Assembly (NCBI GenBank): GCA_023512835.1
Contig: CM042084.1
Location: forward strand, 48,221,609-48,285,608
Direction: 5' to 3'
DNA length: 64,000 nucleotides
Origin: Taxillus chinensis
Taxonomy: Eukaryota; Streptophyta; Magnoliopsida; Santalales; Loranthaceae
In this document: positions 55,011 through 64,000 of the stretch, piece by piece
How the letters are laid out: the number at the start of each line of letters is the position of its first letter
Position numbering within the stretch: the first letter of the stretch is position 1
The notes under the pieces: generated by a model
The model's database searches: none
Told to the model about the DNA's origin: nothing
The model's input: only the letters and a program-made list of their open reading frames with translations
Program-made: the position numbers and the translations under genes

Positions 55011-56404
55011 ATACTTTACATATTACAACATACACATAGGAAGAAATACAGGAAAACACAATGAAAAAGGCTGAAAAGGGATTACACCAAATATAGATAA
55101 GCTCAAAACGAAAACTAGAAAATGCTAAAAAAACAATTACATTAAATATAGATACAAATAAGCTGAAAAAGTAGTGAAAAGATAAGGGCTGAACCGACTT
55201 TGAAGCTTTGCAATGCCAATCTTCTGCTTGAGCTCCCGCCGGTGCTGATAATCACTTGCTTAGAACCAATAAGATCTGACAGCGAGGTTTGTGAGGGGGA
55301 TTTCTTGGTATTTGAAGAGTGGAGTGGTGTATTTTCTGGGTTTGAGTTTTTTGATGACTGGAAATAAGGAGAGTAGGCGTGAGAAATAGGGGATTGGAAA
55401 GAGATTGGTGTCTGTTATGTTTTTCGCTTGCTGAACACGCAGAAAAAAGGCTGAAGTTGGGACTGTTTTTGTGTTTTTTTCTTGCTGAGAAAAAAAAGGA
55501 GCTGGAGTGAGATAGGAGAGAAAGAGGATGAAGGAGTAATGTTGATTGCAGAAGACTGGGTATTTAATCTGAAAGGATGGCAGTCAGGGAGGCGTGGAAG
55601 AGTGATCTTTTTTCTGGTTTTTGAGTTTCTCTCTTTTTTTTTACTCTCTGTTTTTTCCTTTTCTCTCTCTGTTTTTTTTTTTGCTCTCTCTGGTTTGCAG
55701 GTTTCTTTTCCCACGATGATGGCTCTCTCTGTGTGTTTTTTTCACGATGATGGCTCTCTCTTTTTTCTTGATGGCTCTCTTCAATGAAAACCCCCTCCTT
55801 TTTTTTTTGTTTTCTGTTTTTCTGCACTAGAATGATGGAGGGTTCCCTCTTCCTCTTTTTTTTTTGATGGCTCTCTTCAACGAAAACCCACACACTTCTC
55901 GCAGGGATGGATGACTGCATCTTAAGGGCTGCAGAAAATTTTTTGGCTGTATTATCATTAATTGCTGCATTTAATGCTCTATTATGAAGGCAGCGTTTTT
56001 AATTGCAGATTTTTTGTATTTTGTTTGGTGGACAGCTTGTGCGGGAAACAGGGGAGCTCGTGCTTGCCTTTTTGAATTTGTATTTTAGCAGCACATGTGA
56101 TTGACAGGTTGGTGAGTGATTCTTTGTTAGGTGGCCAGCGTATAAAACAAGCCCCGTGAATAAACAGCGAGAGAAATAAGCCAGCGAGGAAGCCAGCAAG
56201 GAAGCCAGCGAGAAAAATCAGCGAAGGCAAAAAAAGGTCGGAGGTTCGAAGTGTCGGCAGCGAGGCTTCGAGGGTCAAAGGGTCGGAGGTGGAAGGCGTA
56301 CGGGTGCCGCGGGTCGGCGTCGCAAGTCGGCATCGTAAGTCGCGGGTCGAAGTGTCGGCAGCGAGGCTTCGAGGGTCGAAGGGTCGAAGGTCAGAAATCA
56401 GCAG

Positions 56405-56655
56405 GTCAACGGGGCTTCGAGGCTTCGAGGCTTCGGGGCTTCGAGCTTCGGGGCTTCGGGGCTTCGAGCTTCGGGGCTTCGAGGCTTCGAGCTTCGAGGC
56501 TTCGAGGCTTCGGGGCTTCGAGCTTCGGGGCCGGGGCTTCGAGGCTTCGGGGCTTCGAGGCTTCGAGCTTCGAGGCTTCGAGGCTTTGAGGTTCGGGACT
56601 TCGGGGCTTCGAGCTTCGGGGCTTCGAGGCTTCGAGCTTCGGGGTCAATGGGTCG
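56405..56655. repeat. GGCTTCGAG/GGCTTCGGG tandem array in LTR G
   Basis: There are about 25 units of 8-10 bases (GGCTTCGAG, GGCTTCGGG, AGCTTCGGG). It is longer than the array in LTR H. All frames through it are artefacts. Confidence 0.88.
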
Positions 56656-57185
56656 AAGTGTCGGCAGGTAAACGGTCAACGGTCAACCCCTTTTTTTTGA
56701 CTTTTAATTACCTTTTTACCCCCACCAAAAATGCAAAAATGGATAACCTTCCAGGAATTGTTTGGGGAGATCCGTATTCGCCTACATAGGCATTTTGAAG
56801 AGTTTCGCATGATCACTTTTGCGGGCAGTTTGACCAGGGGCATTGACCGTCTTTTGGCAAGTTTGACTTTTTCTAACGAAAGTTGTTTTTGCCATAACTT
56901 CTTCATTTTAAGCCCGATTTGAGCTCGGTCAAGTGCGTTGGTCTCCAATTTTCATCCTCCATCACCTGGTGTTGGTCTTGGGGCGCTTCAAGGACTTGTA
57001 GCAAAAGTCATTAATTTTGAACTCCCCCATCCGTGTCAATTGTATCCATCTCGTGCAGATTGGGGTAGACCATTCCTTGGAAGTATGGGATCATTGTGGA
57101 CCTGTTCGATAAGGTATATGGCATGGGCAGAAAGGTATATCAAAAGGGGTTAGTATGTCCAACCCGGACAAAATAGGGTCCTACA

Positions 57186-57200
57186 GCTGCCCCTCTTTGT
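57186..57200 (-). other. Polypurine tract of element G
   Basis: The minus strand reads ACAAAGAGGGGCAGC and then TGTAGGACCC, marking the inner edge of the 3' LTR. Confidence 0.88.
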
Positions 57201-57399
57201 GCACTGTTTGTATACAAACAGCGTACAAAGATAAAAGGGAGTCATTTTGGACGGGTTGGAGCACTTACCTGACTTACCTAGAGGAAGAAGTGCGACGGTT
57301 GGGTTTGTCCCCGAGAGGGAAAAGGGGCTTCACAGGCCGGTGTGCTTGGATAATACCTTGATGAGGCATCTAAGGCCGTTTGATACTGGAGATTGAAAG

Positions 57400-58040
57400 C
57401 CTACAACAATGACAGGCTTGAACTGAAAAAGAGAAAAGGCCCACAACAATGATAGTCTTGAATTAAAAACTGAAAGGCCCACAGCAACGATAGGCTCGAA
57501 TTGAAAAATGGAAAAAGGCCCACAACAATGATGGTCCTGAATTGAAAACTGAAAGGCGCACAGCAACGATAGGCTCGAATTAAAAAATGGAAAAAGGCCC
57601 ACAACAACGATAAGCTTGAATTGAAAACGGATAGCCCACAGCAACGATAGGCTTAAAGTGAAAACGGGAAAGCCCACAGCAACGATAGGCTTAAAGTGAA
57701 AATAGAAAAGCCCACAGCAACGATAGGCTTAAACGGAAAAATGAAAGGCCCACTACAACGATAGGCTTGAATTGAAAATGGAAAGCCCACAACAACGATA
57801 GGCTTAAAGTGAAAACAGGAAAATGAAAGGCCCACTGCAACGATAGGCTCGAATCGAAAATGGAAAGCCCACAACAACGATAGGCTTAAATTGCAAATGG
57901 ATAGCCCACAGCAACGATAGGCTTGAATTGAAAACGGATAGCCCACAGCAACGATAGGCTCGAATTGAAAAATGGTAGCCCACAGCAATGATAGGCTTGA
58001 ATTGAAAATGAATAGCCCACAGCAACGATGGGCTTGAATT
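57400..58040. repeat. 37-40 bp tandem array in 3' untranslated region of G
   Basis: About 17 units carry the consensus core CCCACAGCAACGATAGGCTT followed by GAATTGAAAA and a short GGA-rich spacer. It lies between the integrase stop and the PPT. Minus-strand frames across it (57330-58064) are periodic artefacts. Confidence 0.9.
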
Positions 58041-59256
58041 GGGAAGACTTGTTGGAGACATCAAATGGTATTTGGGGAAATGCTTTAAGGAATTGGTGAG
58101 TTTGGGAAGTAACCCAATTTAAGCTCCCTCTACGAGTTCACTCAAGGAGATCGCTCTACGAGGTGACCCAAAATGGGAAAAGGTTGTCGAGTGCCAAAAG
58201 GATGCGTTTAGACTTTGGGGCAATTGCAAGGAAAGAGTTGTACAGTTGAACGAAGAAAGCTAGGATAGCTTGAAGAGAAGTTTGCTTGAATATGAGCTCC
58301 TAGGATCTCCAGAGGCAGCAACATTCCTGCAATTACAGAGTATGTTGAATGTATGCCAATGATGCATGGAATGCAATGTGCTATATGCGGGGATGCATAA
58401 ACCTCAACTTGTGGTGAAATACGATGCAATGTGATGCCATGCGATGTATGCATTGAATGCCACGTGATGTATCACTGAGGGTTTAACCAGGGCTAGAGAT
58501 CTATCCCAATGTTGTTGGAGTGGTTGGCTAACATTCAACTTGTTGGGGAACAATGTTCTCTTTGGATGGAAAGTCCGTCCTGTCTTTGCTGGGGAACTCC
58601 CTATTGTGCACGAAGGGTCTATTAAAATTCGCTTCGCCATATTGAGGAGATTGATTTGACGGCTTCTCTGGGGATAGTGATATCCCGTGGAGATATGAGT
58701 ACTCCGAGTTGGGGGCTTTAAGTTGTTTGGGGATTTTGAGCTTGGCCCTACTCGTAAGGCAATGCTATAAGAGCTTACTGGGGATTTAAGATGTTCTACT
58801 CAAATGTGAAATAAAGACGATAAAAAGATTTTTGCTGGTTTAATTCCACAAAACATTTATATCATAAAAAGTGTCCTATTGTCATAATCTGATAAATAGA
58901 ATCGCAAGTCTTTAAAAGCATAATGTACAAATTTGATTCGAGTGTGCCCGAGTTTGACCAAGTCTTCCACTATTTGCGATCGCTGTTTTTGGATGATGTT
59001 GTCTCTCCCGCTTGCAACGGACCCTATTTGTTGTGGTCCTGATCCTTTCAGTTTCTGACTGAACTGATTTCACCCTTCAAGATTTATTGTTGGCTTTGTA
59101 TTTTACCCTTGGTGCCCTTTCGGGTTTTCACCAAGTCCGCCTTTATTTTCTTTTTTGTCTTTTGTTGGAGCTTTGTATTTTACCCTTGGTGCCCTTTTGG
59201 GTTTTCACCAAGTCCGCTCATTACAGGAATGAGAATCTTGTTGGGAGACATGAGAG
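58041..59256 (-). other. Remaining 3' untranslated region of element G
   Basis: About 1.2 kb without a recognised gene. It holds a direct duplication of about 75 bp (59088-59160 and 59163-59220, sharing TTGTATTTTACCCTTGGTGC and GGGTTTTCACCAAGTCCGC) and ATGC-rich short repeats near 58330-58470. Confidence 0.65.
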
Positions 59257-59520
59257 TTAAGCATAAAACTTTTTGACGATGTCACTATTCACTAGATTAG
59301 GAAGCTCATCTCCGTCCATTTTGGCAAGGATCAATGCGCCTCCCGAGAATGCTTTTTTCACAACATATGGGCCTTCATAATTGGGAGTCCACTTCCCTCG
59401 ATGGTCATGCTGGATTGGCAAGATCTTCTTGAGGACAAGATCACCCTCTTGAAAGCTTCTGGGCTTCACCTTTTTATTGTAATTGTCATCATTCTCTGTT
59501 GATACAGTTGTCCTCTGCAA
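59257..59520 (-). pseudogene. Integrase C-terminal (GPY-type) domain of G
   Basis: The frame covers the C-terminal integrase part: RSFQEGDLVLKKILP, KWTPNYEGPYVVKKAFSGGA and DIVKKFYA, ending at TAA 59257-59259. The Met at 59520 is not a true start; this is the continuation of the upstream frame, lost through an indel at about 59470-59515. The GPY block is typical of Tat and other gypsy integrases. No chromodomain follows, as expected for Tat. Confidence 0.85.
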
Positions 59521-60365
59521 ACTGTTGCCGGGCGCTTGCCCTCAATTAAATTCAACTGCTCATAACGACTTTGGGCCCATTCTGCTTCTTCGAGCTGAGT
59601 ATCCTTAAGTACTCGGAGGGAAGGTATCTCCACTTCGACCGGTAGGATTGCTTCCATGCCATAGACCAAAGAAAATGGAGTTGTCCCAGTCGATGTACGC
59701 ATTGAGGTACGATAAGCATGCAAAGCGTAAGGTAGCTTCTCATGCCAATCTTTGTACGTTTCGGTCATCTTTCTGATAATGTTCTTGATGTTCTTGTTGG
59801 CTGCCTCGACTGCTCTATTCATCTTTGGGCGATAGGGGGTCGAGTTGCGGTGTTGAATTTTGTACGTTTCGCACAACCTCCCTATCATCCGGCTGTTCAA
59901 ATTGGCAGCATTGTCCGTTATGATCTGCTCGGGAAGACCATATCGGCATATGATGTTGTTCCGTATAAATCGAAGTACCACAGCTTGTGTGACATTAGCG
60001 TATGATGCTGCTTCTACCCACTTGGTGAAGTAATCAATGACTACCAAAATGAAACGATGACCATTAGACGCTTTTGGAGATATTGGTCCGATAACGTCAA
60101 TGCCCCAAAGTGAGAACGGCCACGGGGAGACCATCACGTGTAGTTTAGACGGCGGTACTTGAATCTTGTCGCCATAAATTTGACACTTGAGGCATTTGCG
60201 CACATATTCAATGCAATCTTTTTCCATGGTAACCCAATAGTAGCCCATTCGCATGATTTGTCTTGTTAATGCATGTCCGTTTGCATGTGAACCACATTCC
60301 CCTTCGTGCACTTCTTTCATTATTTGTGTCGATTCTTGTTTTGCTACACACCGTAATAACACCAT
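59466..60365 (-). pseudogene. Integrase of Tat/Ogre element G
   Basis: A 299-residue frame. The zinc-binding H2C2 is at about His20, His28, Cys58 and Cys61 (HEGECGSHANGH, RKCLKC). The catalytic triad is Asp90 (WGIDVIGP), Asp151 (ITDNAANLN) and Glu187 (RAVEAANKN), with exact D-D(35)-E spacing. FTKWVEAASYANVT and FSLVYGMEAILPVEVEIPSL are strongly Tat-like. The Met at 60365 is internal; the frame joins the RNase H frame through an indel near 60430. It is predicted catalytically complete, but as read it is cut from both neighbours. Confidence 0.9.
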
Positions 60366-61768
60366 GTCATGGTTTCTCTTGTACAGAATCGAGCCATCAA
60401 GATAATAGTTGGATGCCGACCTTCGGATATTTCTTTTATCGATTCAGTGGCCTCTGCTGGGTATTCTTGCTTAAGCAAATATTGATTGACGTCCTCTAAC
60501 CAAGGTTTTTCTTCAGTATGTCCTTCAATGGCCATGCAATGTGTAGGAGCATCTTGTATACGGATATCGAAAGACTGAACTTCCAACTTTGTGTCTAGTC
60601 GAAGGAGGGAGGCTAGAGTTGCCAGCGCGTCAGGGAGCTGGTTGTATTCCCTGGGCATATGCTCAAATGTGATGTCTTCGAATTGCTCGGCTAACTCTGC
60701 AACGTGCTTCCGAGATGGGATTAATTTGTGGTTTCGAGTCTCCCATTCACCCCTTACTTGAAAAATGATGAGTGCCGAATCGCCGAACACTCGTAATTTT
60801 TTGATTCCTTTGTGAATGGCTTCTTGAAGTCCCATCACACAAGCCTCATACTCTGCCACATTGTTTGTATAAGGGAAGGTTAGCTTTGCCGCCATGGGGA
60901 AATGTTCGCCTTTTGGAGATATCAGGATGGCCCCAACACCGTGACCTAAGAGACTAGAGGCTCCATCGAACCACATCGTCCATATGCCTGATACTTCAGC
61001 CGAAATGATGTTAATGTGCTCATCTGGGAAGCCAATAGTCATGGGCTCAAAGTTTTCTAGCGCTCTATCTGCCAGATAGTCGGCTATCGCACTTCCTTTT
61101 ATGGCTTTTTGAGGTACGTAGATGATATCGTACTCCGATTGGATCAACTGCCATTTGGCGATTCTTCCAGAAATGGATGGTTTTTCCAAGAGATATTTGA
61201 GCGGATCATGTCTTGAAATCAGCCAAGTAGTATGATAAAGGGTGTATTGCCTCAATCTTCTCGTTATCCATACAAGAGCACAGCACGTCTTCTCCAAGGG
61301 CGTGTAGTTTTCTTCATTGATGGTGAACTTCTTGCTGAGGTAATAAATGGCCTGCTCCTTCTTGCCTGTAGAATCATCTTGCCCCAAGACACAACCCATC
61401 GCTGACTCCTGAACGGTCAAGTATAAGATCAGAGGTCTATCCGGTACTGGTGGGATCAAAATGGGTGGATTAGACAGATATTGTTTGATCTTGTCAAAAG
61501 CTTCTTGACATTTGTCATTCCAAATTTCTGGGTTGTTCTTTCGTAAAGTCTTGAAAATGGGTTCACATGTGGCTGTCAGTTGGGAAATAAATCGGGCAAT
61601 ATAATTCGGTCGCCCTAGGAATCCTCTAACCTCCTTGATGGTCCGTGGTGGCGGCATCTCTTGGATAGCTCGAACTTTATCTGGATCGATTTCCACTCCT
61701 TTTTGGCTCACAATAAAACCCAACAGTTTTCCCAACATGGCTTCGAAAGTGCACTTTTCGGGGTTCAA
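60344..61768 (-). pseudogene. RT end, RNase H and archaeal-type RNase H of G
   Basis: A 474-residue frame. Residues 1-100 are the RT thumb/connection (FEAMLGKLLGFIVSQKGVEI, FLGRPNYIARFISQL). The first RNase H covers about 110-245, but the usual YCDAS start reads LYLTVQES, so its first catalytic Asp is absent. The second, archaeal-type RNase H covers about 262-392 with Asp (WFDGASS, 266-271), Glu (VAEYEACVMG), Asp (GDSALII) and Asp (LPDALATL). Possession of both is the hallmark of Tat/Ogre. The end after about residue 440 reads out of frame (indel near 60430). Confidence 0.92.
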
Positions 61769-61770
61769 TT

Positions 61771-62628
61771 TCAGTTGATATTTCCGTAGCCTGTTGAAGA
61801 GCTTCGGAGTACTTCGATATGATCTTCGGTGCTTCGAGATTTGGCTATCATGTCGTCCACATATACCTCGACTTCTTTGTGCATCATGTCGTGGAATAGG
61901 GTCACCATGGCTCGCTGATAGGTTGCCCCTGCATTCCTCAGGCCAAAAGGCATCACGTTATAGCAAAAGGTGCCCCAAAGTGTCGTGAATGTGGTCCTCT
62001 CTTTGTGTTCGGGGGCCATACGAATTTGATTATAGCCCGAGAAACCATCCATGAAGGAGAATAGGGCATGTTTTGCTGTATTATCCACTAAGGTATCAAT
62101 ATGAGGAAGCGGGAAGTTGTCTTTCGGACTGGCCCAATTCAGATCTCTATAGTCGACACACATGCGTACTTTGCCTCCTTTCTTTGGTACTGGTACAACA
62201 TTAGTGACCCATTCTGGATAGTGGGAGACACTTAGGAAACCTGCATCCCATTGCTTTTTGACTTCTTCTTTAATCTTTAGTATCATCTCTGGCCTCATTC
62301 TTCGCAATTTTTGTTTGTCCGGCTTGCACTCTGGCTTCATGGGTATGTGATGTTGCACTATATTTGTGTCTAATCCGGGCATATCTTGGTATGACCATGC
62401 AAAAATGTCGATGTAGCTTCTTAACAGCTCGATTAACTTCCTCCTGATGTCGGTAGCTATCAAAGATCCCACCCTCAATTTTTTTGGTTCGGCTGTCGTC
62501 CCCAAATTCACTGTTTCTACTCGGTCTTCACTTGGAACGGATAAACGGTCTTCCCTTTCCAATAGGCGTATAATCTCCCCTGGTAGCTCAGGTGTCTCTT
62601 CTATCTCATTATCATCAGCTTCAAACAT
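61771..62628 (-). pseudogene. Reverse transcriptase of Tat/Ogre element G
   Basis: A 285-residue frame starts at MFEADDNEIEETPELPGEI. RT motifs: RRMRPEMILKIKEEV, VPKKGGKVRMCVDYRDLN (about 147-164), FMDGFSGYNQIRM (192-204, first catalytic Asp), YNVMPFGLRNAGATYQ (223-238) and YVDD at 256-259. The last about ten residues are out of frame; a lost base near 61797 (in CTCCGAAGCTC) separates this frame from the 474-residue one. Just upstream an in-frame TAG follows SPNWE. The start may instead be set by splicing or readthrough. Confidence 0.9.
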
Positions 62629-62890
62629 GGGCTACTCCCAGTTTGGACTTTGGTTCAACCTTTGGCATCTCGTTTCGCTTTCGCATACTATGTTTTCATT
62701 GACATTGTGATACCTGTTTATAAGAGAATGACAAGTTGGTAACCAAATATGATATGCATATGTGATGAGTGGAATACACCATGAAAGATTTGAAAAACAC
62801 ATTTTATTGGAGGGTTTAAGGAAAAACAAATGTTCATAGCTTCAAAGTACATTAAAATAGAATACATTAGATCCCAGTAACCCGTAAGCG
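62629..62890 (-). other. Spacer between protease and RT of G, possible intron
   Basis: About 260 bp hold stops in the frames joining the two ORFs. On the minus strand an acceptor-like TCTCTTATAAACAG precedes a frame reading YHNVNENIVCESETRCQR that runs to a TAG directly before the RT frame. Ogre elements are known for an intron between protease and RT. The splice sites here are inferred. Confidence 0.45.
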
Positions 62891-63997
62891 TTACATTATG
62901 GGGAGGTCCAGGCTGGTCCAATTGTTCAAAGGCTGGTTGGGATCCTCTCGCACTAACTGAACCATCTCACTTGGTGCATGCTCATTTATGTCCAGTACGG
63001 CTACAGTCCCCGTCTTGGGCTCAGGTTGACTCTTATGGATAAACCCTCCACTTCGGAATGTAACATTCAAAGGGGGAAAGCTTCTCCTTTCTTCTTGTAC
63101 TGGCCTTTTCTGCAATCTTGCCATTCTGACTTCCCTCTTCTTGATAGCTTCTCTCTGTCTGTCAGCTTTTGTAGGGACGTAGCCTAGCCCAAACTTTTCG
63201 GTATTTTCTCGGATGGTCATGGGTTTCTGAATCCCCTGAGCTGTCAGGCCTAATCCTTGCCCCGGTTTGTACCCCTGTTTGATCATAGTGGCTGCAACCA
63301 TTTTTGCTGCCTTCGAGAGATGATGGTCTGGGGCTGAAGCGACGTTCACCATCTCAAAAGCCCGATAGGAGCATTCTGGCACATCTTCGTTGCTTTCAAC
63401 ATAAGGGACTGATGCCGGTTTGGTGACGAGGAAACTTGTCTCTCCAGAGATGCAGATGAGCTGGTCCCCTATTACAAACTTCATCTTTTGGTGGAGACTG
63501 GACGGCACTGCCCCTGCCATGTGGATCCAGGGTCTTCCCAGCAAACAGCTGTAATATGGAGTGATGTCCATTACCTGAAATTCCACCGTAAAAGTAGTTG
63601 GCCCAATCATGAGTGGAATATCCAGAGTTGCCACCATGTCACGCTTTCCTCCATCGAATGCCCGTACCTTCATCGTACAGGGACGCGTATAGGACGCGTC
63701 AATTGGAAGTTGCTGCAGTATACGCAAGGGCATAATGTTCAAGGCCGAGCCTTTTTCAATGAGTACGCGGGCTATGGTGTGCTCCTTGCATTTGACCATG
63801 ATGTGCAAAGCTTTTATATGTCCTTTCCCTTCCTGGGGTAGCTCGTCATCTCCAAAGCTAATGACATTGTTCATGATGAGGTTACTGGCGATTCCGTCAA
63901 CATTTGCCACTGAGACGGTCGGTGGAACATAGGCTTGGCTCATAACTTTCAGCAGTGCTTCCCGGTGAGGTTGGGAATCCATCATTAATGAGAGCAA
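62891..63997 (-). CDS. Gag C-terminus/protease with G-patch domain, element G (partial)
   Basis: A 368-residue frame is open at the window edge; its first Met at 63997 is not the true start. It holds a retropepsin-like protease with ARVLIEKGSALNIMP (about 77-90) and CLLGRPWIHMAGAVP (about 151-165). The catalytic D-T/S/N-G-S reads EKGS (residues 81-84), so Asp is replaced by Glu, and proteolysis may be impaired. A G-patch follows (about 232-262: MIKQGYKPGQGLGLTAQGI), a glycine-rich RNA-binding module common after protease in Tat-type polyproteins. The frame ends at TAA 62891-62893, before the spacer and RT. Gag lies beyond the right edge. Confidence 0.85.
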   Translation of the reverse strand: MLSLMMDSQPHREALLKVMSQAYVPPTVSVANVDGIASNLIMNNVISFGDDELPQEGKGHIKALHIMVKCKEHTIARVLIEKGSALNIMPLRILQQLPIDASYTRPCTMKVRAFDGGKRDMVATLDIPLMIGPTTFTVEFQVMDITPYYSCLLGRPWIHMAGAVPSSLHQKMKFVIGDQLICISGETSFLVTKPASVPYVESNEDVPECSYRAFEMVNVASAPDHHLSKAAKMVAATMIKQGYKPGQGLGLTAQGIQKPMTIRENTEKFGLGYVPTKADRQREAIKKREVRMARLQKRPVQEERRSFPPLNVTFRSGGFIHKSQPEPKTGTVAVLDINEHAPSEMVQLVREDPNQPLNNWTSLDLPIM

Positions 63998-64000
63998 GGA

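Larger units (their letters stand above)
54044..57185 (-). repeat. Element G 3' LTR
   Basis: The 3142-bp LTR starts TGTAGGACCC (minus) at 57185 and ends at 54044 (TGTCATC on plus). It includes T-rich stretches (54480-55010), purine/T-rich stretches (55600-55870) and the GGCTTCG array. No gene is present. Confidence 0.9.
54044..64000 (-). mobile_element. Tat/Ogre Ty3/gypsy element G, 3' part
   Basis: On the minus strand: 3' LTR 54044-57185, PPT 57186-57200, a 3' untranslated region with a 17-copy tandem array, integrase 59257-60365, RNase H plus archaeal-type RNase H 60344-61768, RT 61771-62628, a 260-bp spacer, and gag-protease 62891 onward out of the window. The second RNase H between the first and integrase defines the Tat branch. 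Coding is nearly intact, with about three single-base frame breaks, so G is the least decayed polyprotein here. Confidence 0.92.

Noticed and set aside
57330..58064. Minus-strand frames of 68-115 residues with a repeated LLWAF/FNSSLSLL pattern, resembling a membrane protein
   Set aside because: Periodic reading of the 37-40 bp array in all three frames. The apparent hydrophobic repeats are an artefact.

Overview
This 64 kb window is plant heterochromatin-type DNA made entirely of LTR retrotransposons. I found no host protein-coding gene, tRNA, rRNA or CRISPR. The organism is a flowering plant, probably a eudicot. The evidence is three plant-specific element types: SIRE-like Ty1/copia elements with a tRNA-iMet primer site, Tekay/Del-type chromodomain Ty3/gypsy elements, and Tat/Ogre Ty3/gypsy elements with a second, archaeal-type RNase H. 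The species cannot be named from this sequence.

The layout is two nested insertion stacks, resolved by terminal TG...CA sequences, primer-binding sites (PBS), polypurine tracts (PPT) and target-site duplications (TSD). Left stack: an old minus-strand copia (element B, 1250-3958, 31722-32973 and 35208-35747) was entered by a Tat/Ogre element (C, 3959-31721, TSD ACTAT/ACTTT). A plus-strand copia (A, 6098-27796, TSD GAGGA) entered C's 3' LTR, and a Tekay element (I, 17568-26473, TSD TATTC) entered A. B also carries a solo LTR (J, 32974-35207, TSD TCGAT) and is cut at its 3' side by a Tat LTR (H, 1-1249). Right stack: a minus-strand copia fragment (D, 35748-38450) was entered by a second copia (E, 38451-46475). 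E was entered by a pol-less Tekay-like element (F, 46476-54043), and F by a Tat/Ogre element (G, 54044 to beyond the right edge). B and D meet at 35747/35748 through a partial LTR.

Each autonomous element once encoded its own replication machinery: gag for the particle, aspartic protease (PR), integrase (INT), reverse transcriptase (RT) and RNase H (RNH). Nearly all these frames are now broken. The most unusual content is a second gene in the copia elements, between RNase H and the 3' LTR. It is present in A, D and E and encodes an N-terminal plant-transposon-type domain, a Pro/Ser-rich linker with a likely coiled coil, and a C-terminal Ulp1-like (C48) cysteine peptidase. It sits where SIRE-type elements often carry an env-like ORF.

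One caution affects every 'pseudogene' call. Discrepancies between LTR pairs, between related elements and in two primer-binding sites cluster at CAG/CTG trinucleotides, often CAG or CTG reading as CG. This fits a systematic sequencing or assembly error at methylated CHG sites, so some frameshifts may not be real.
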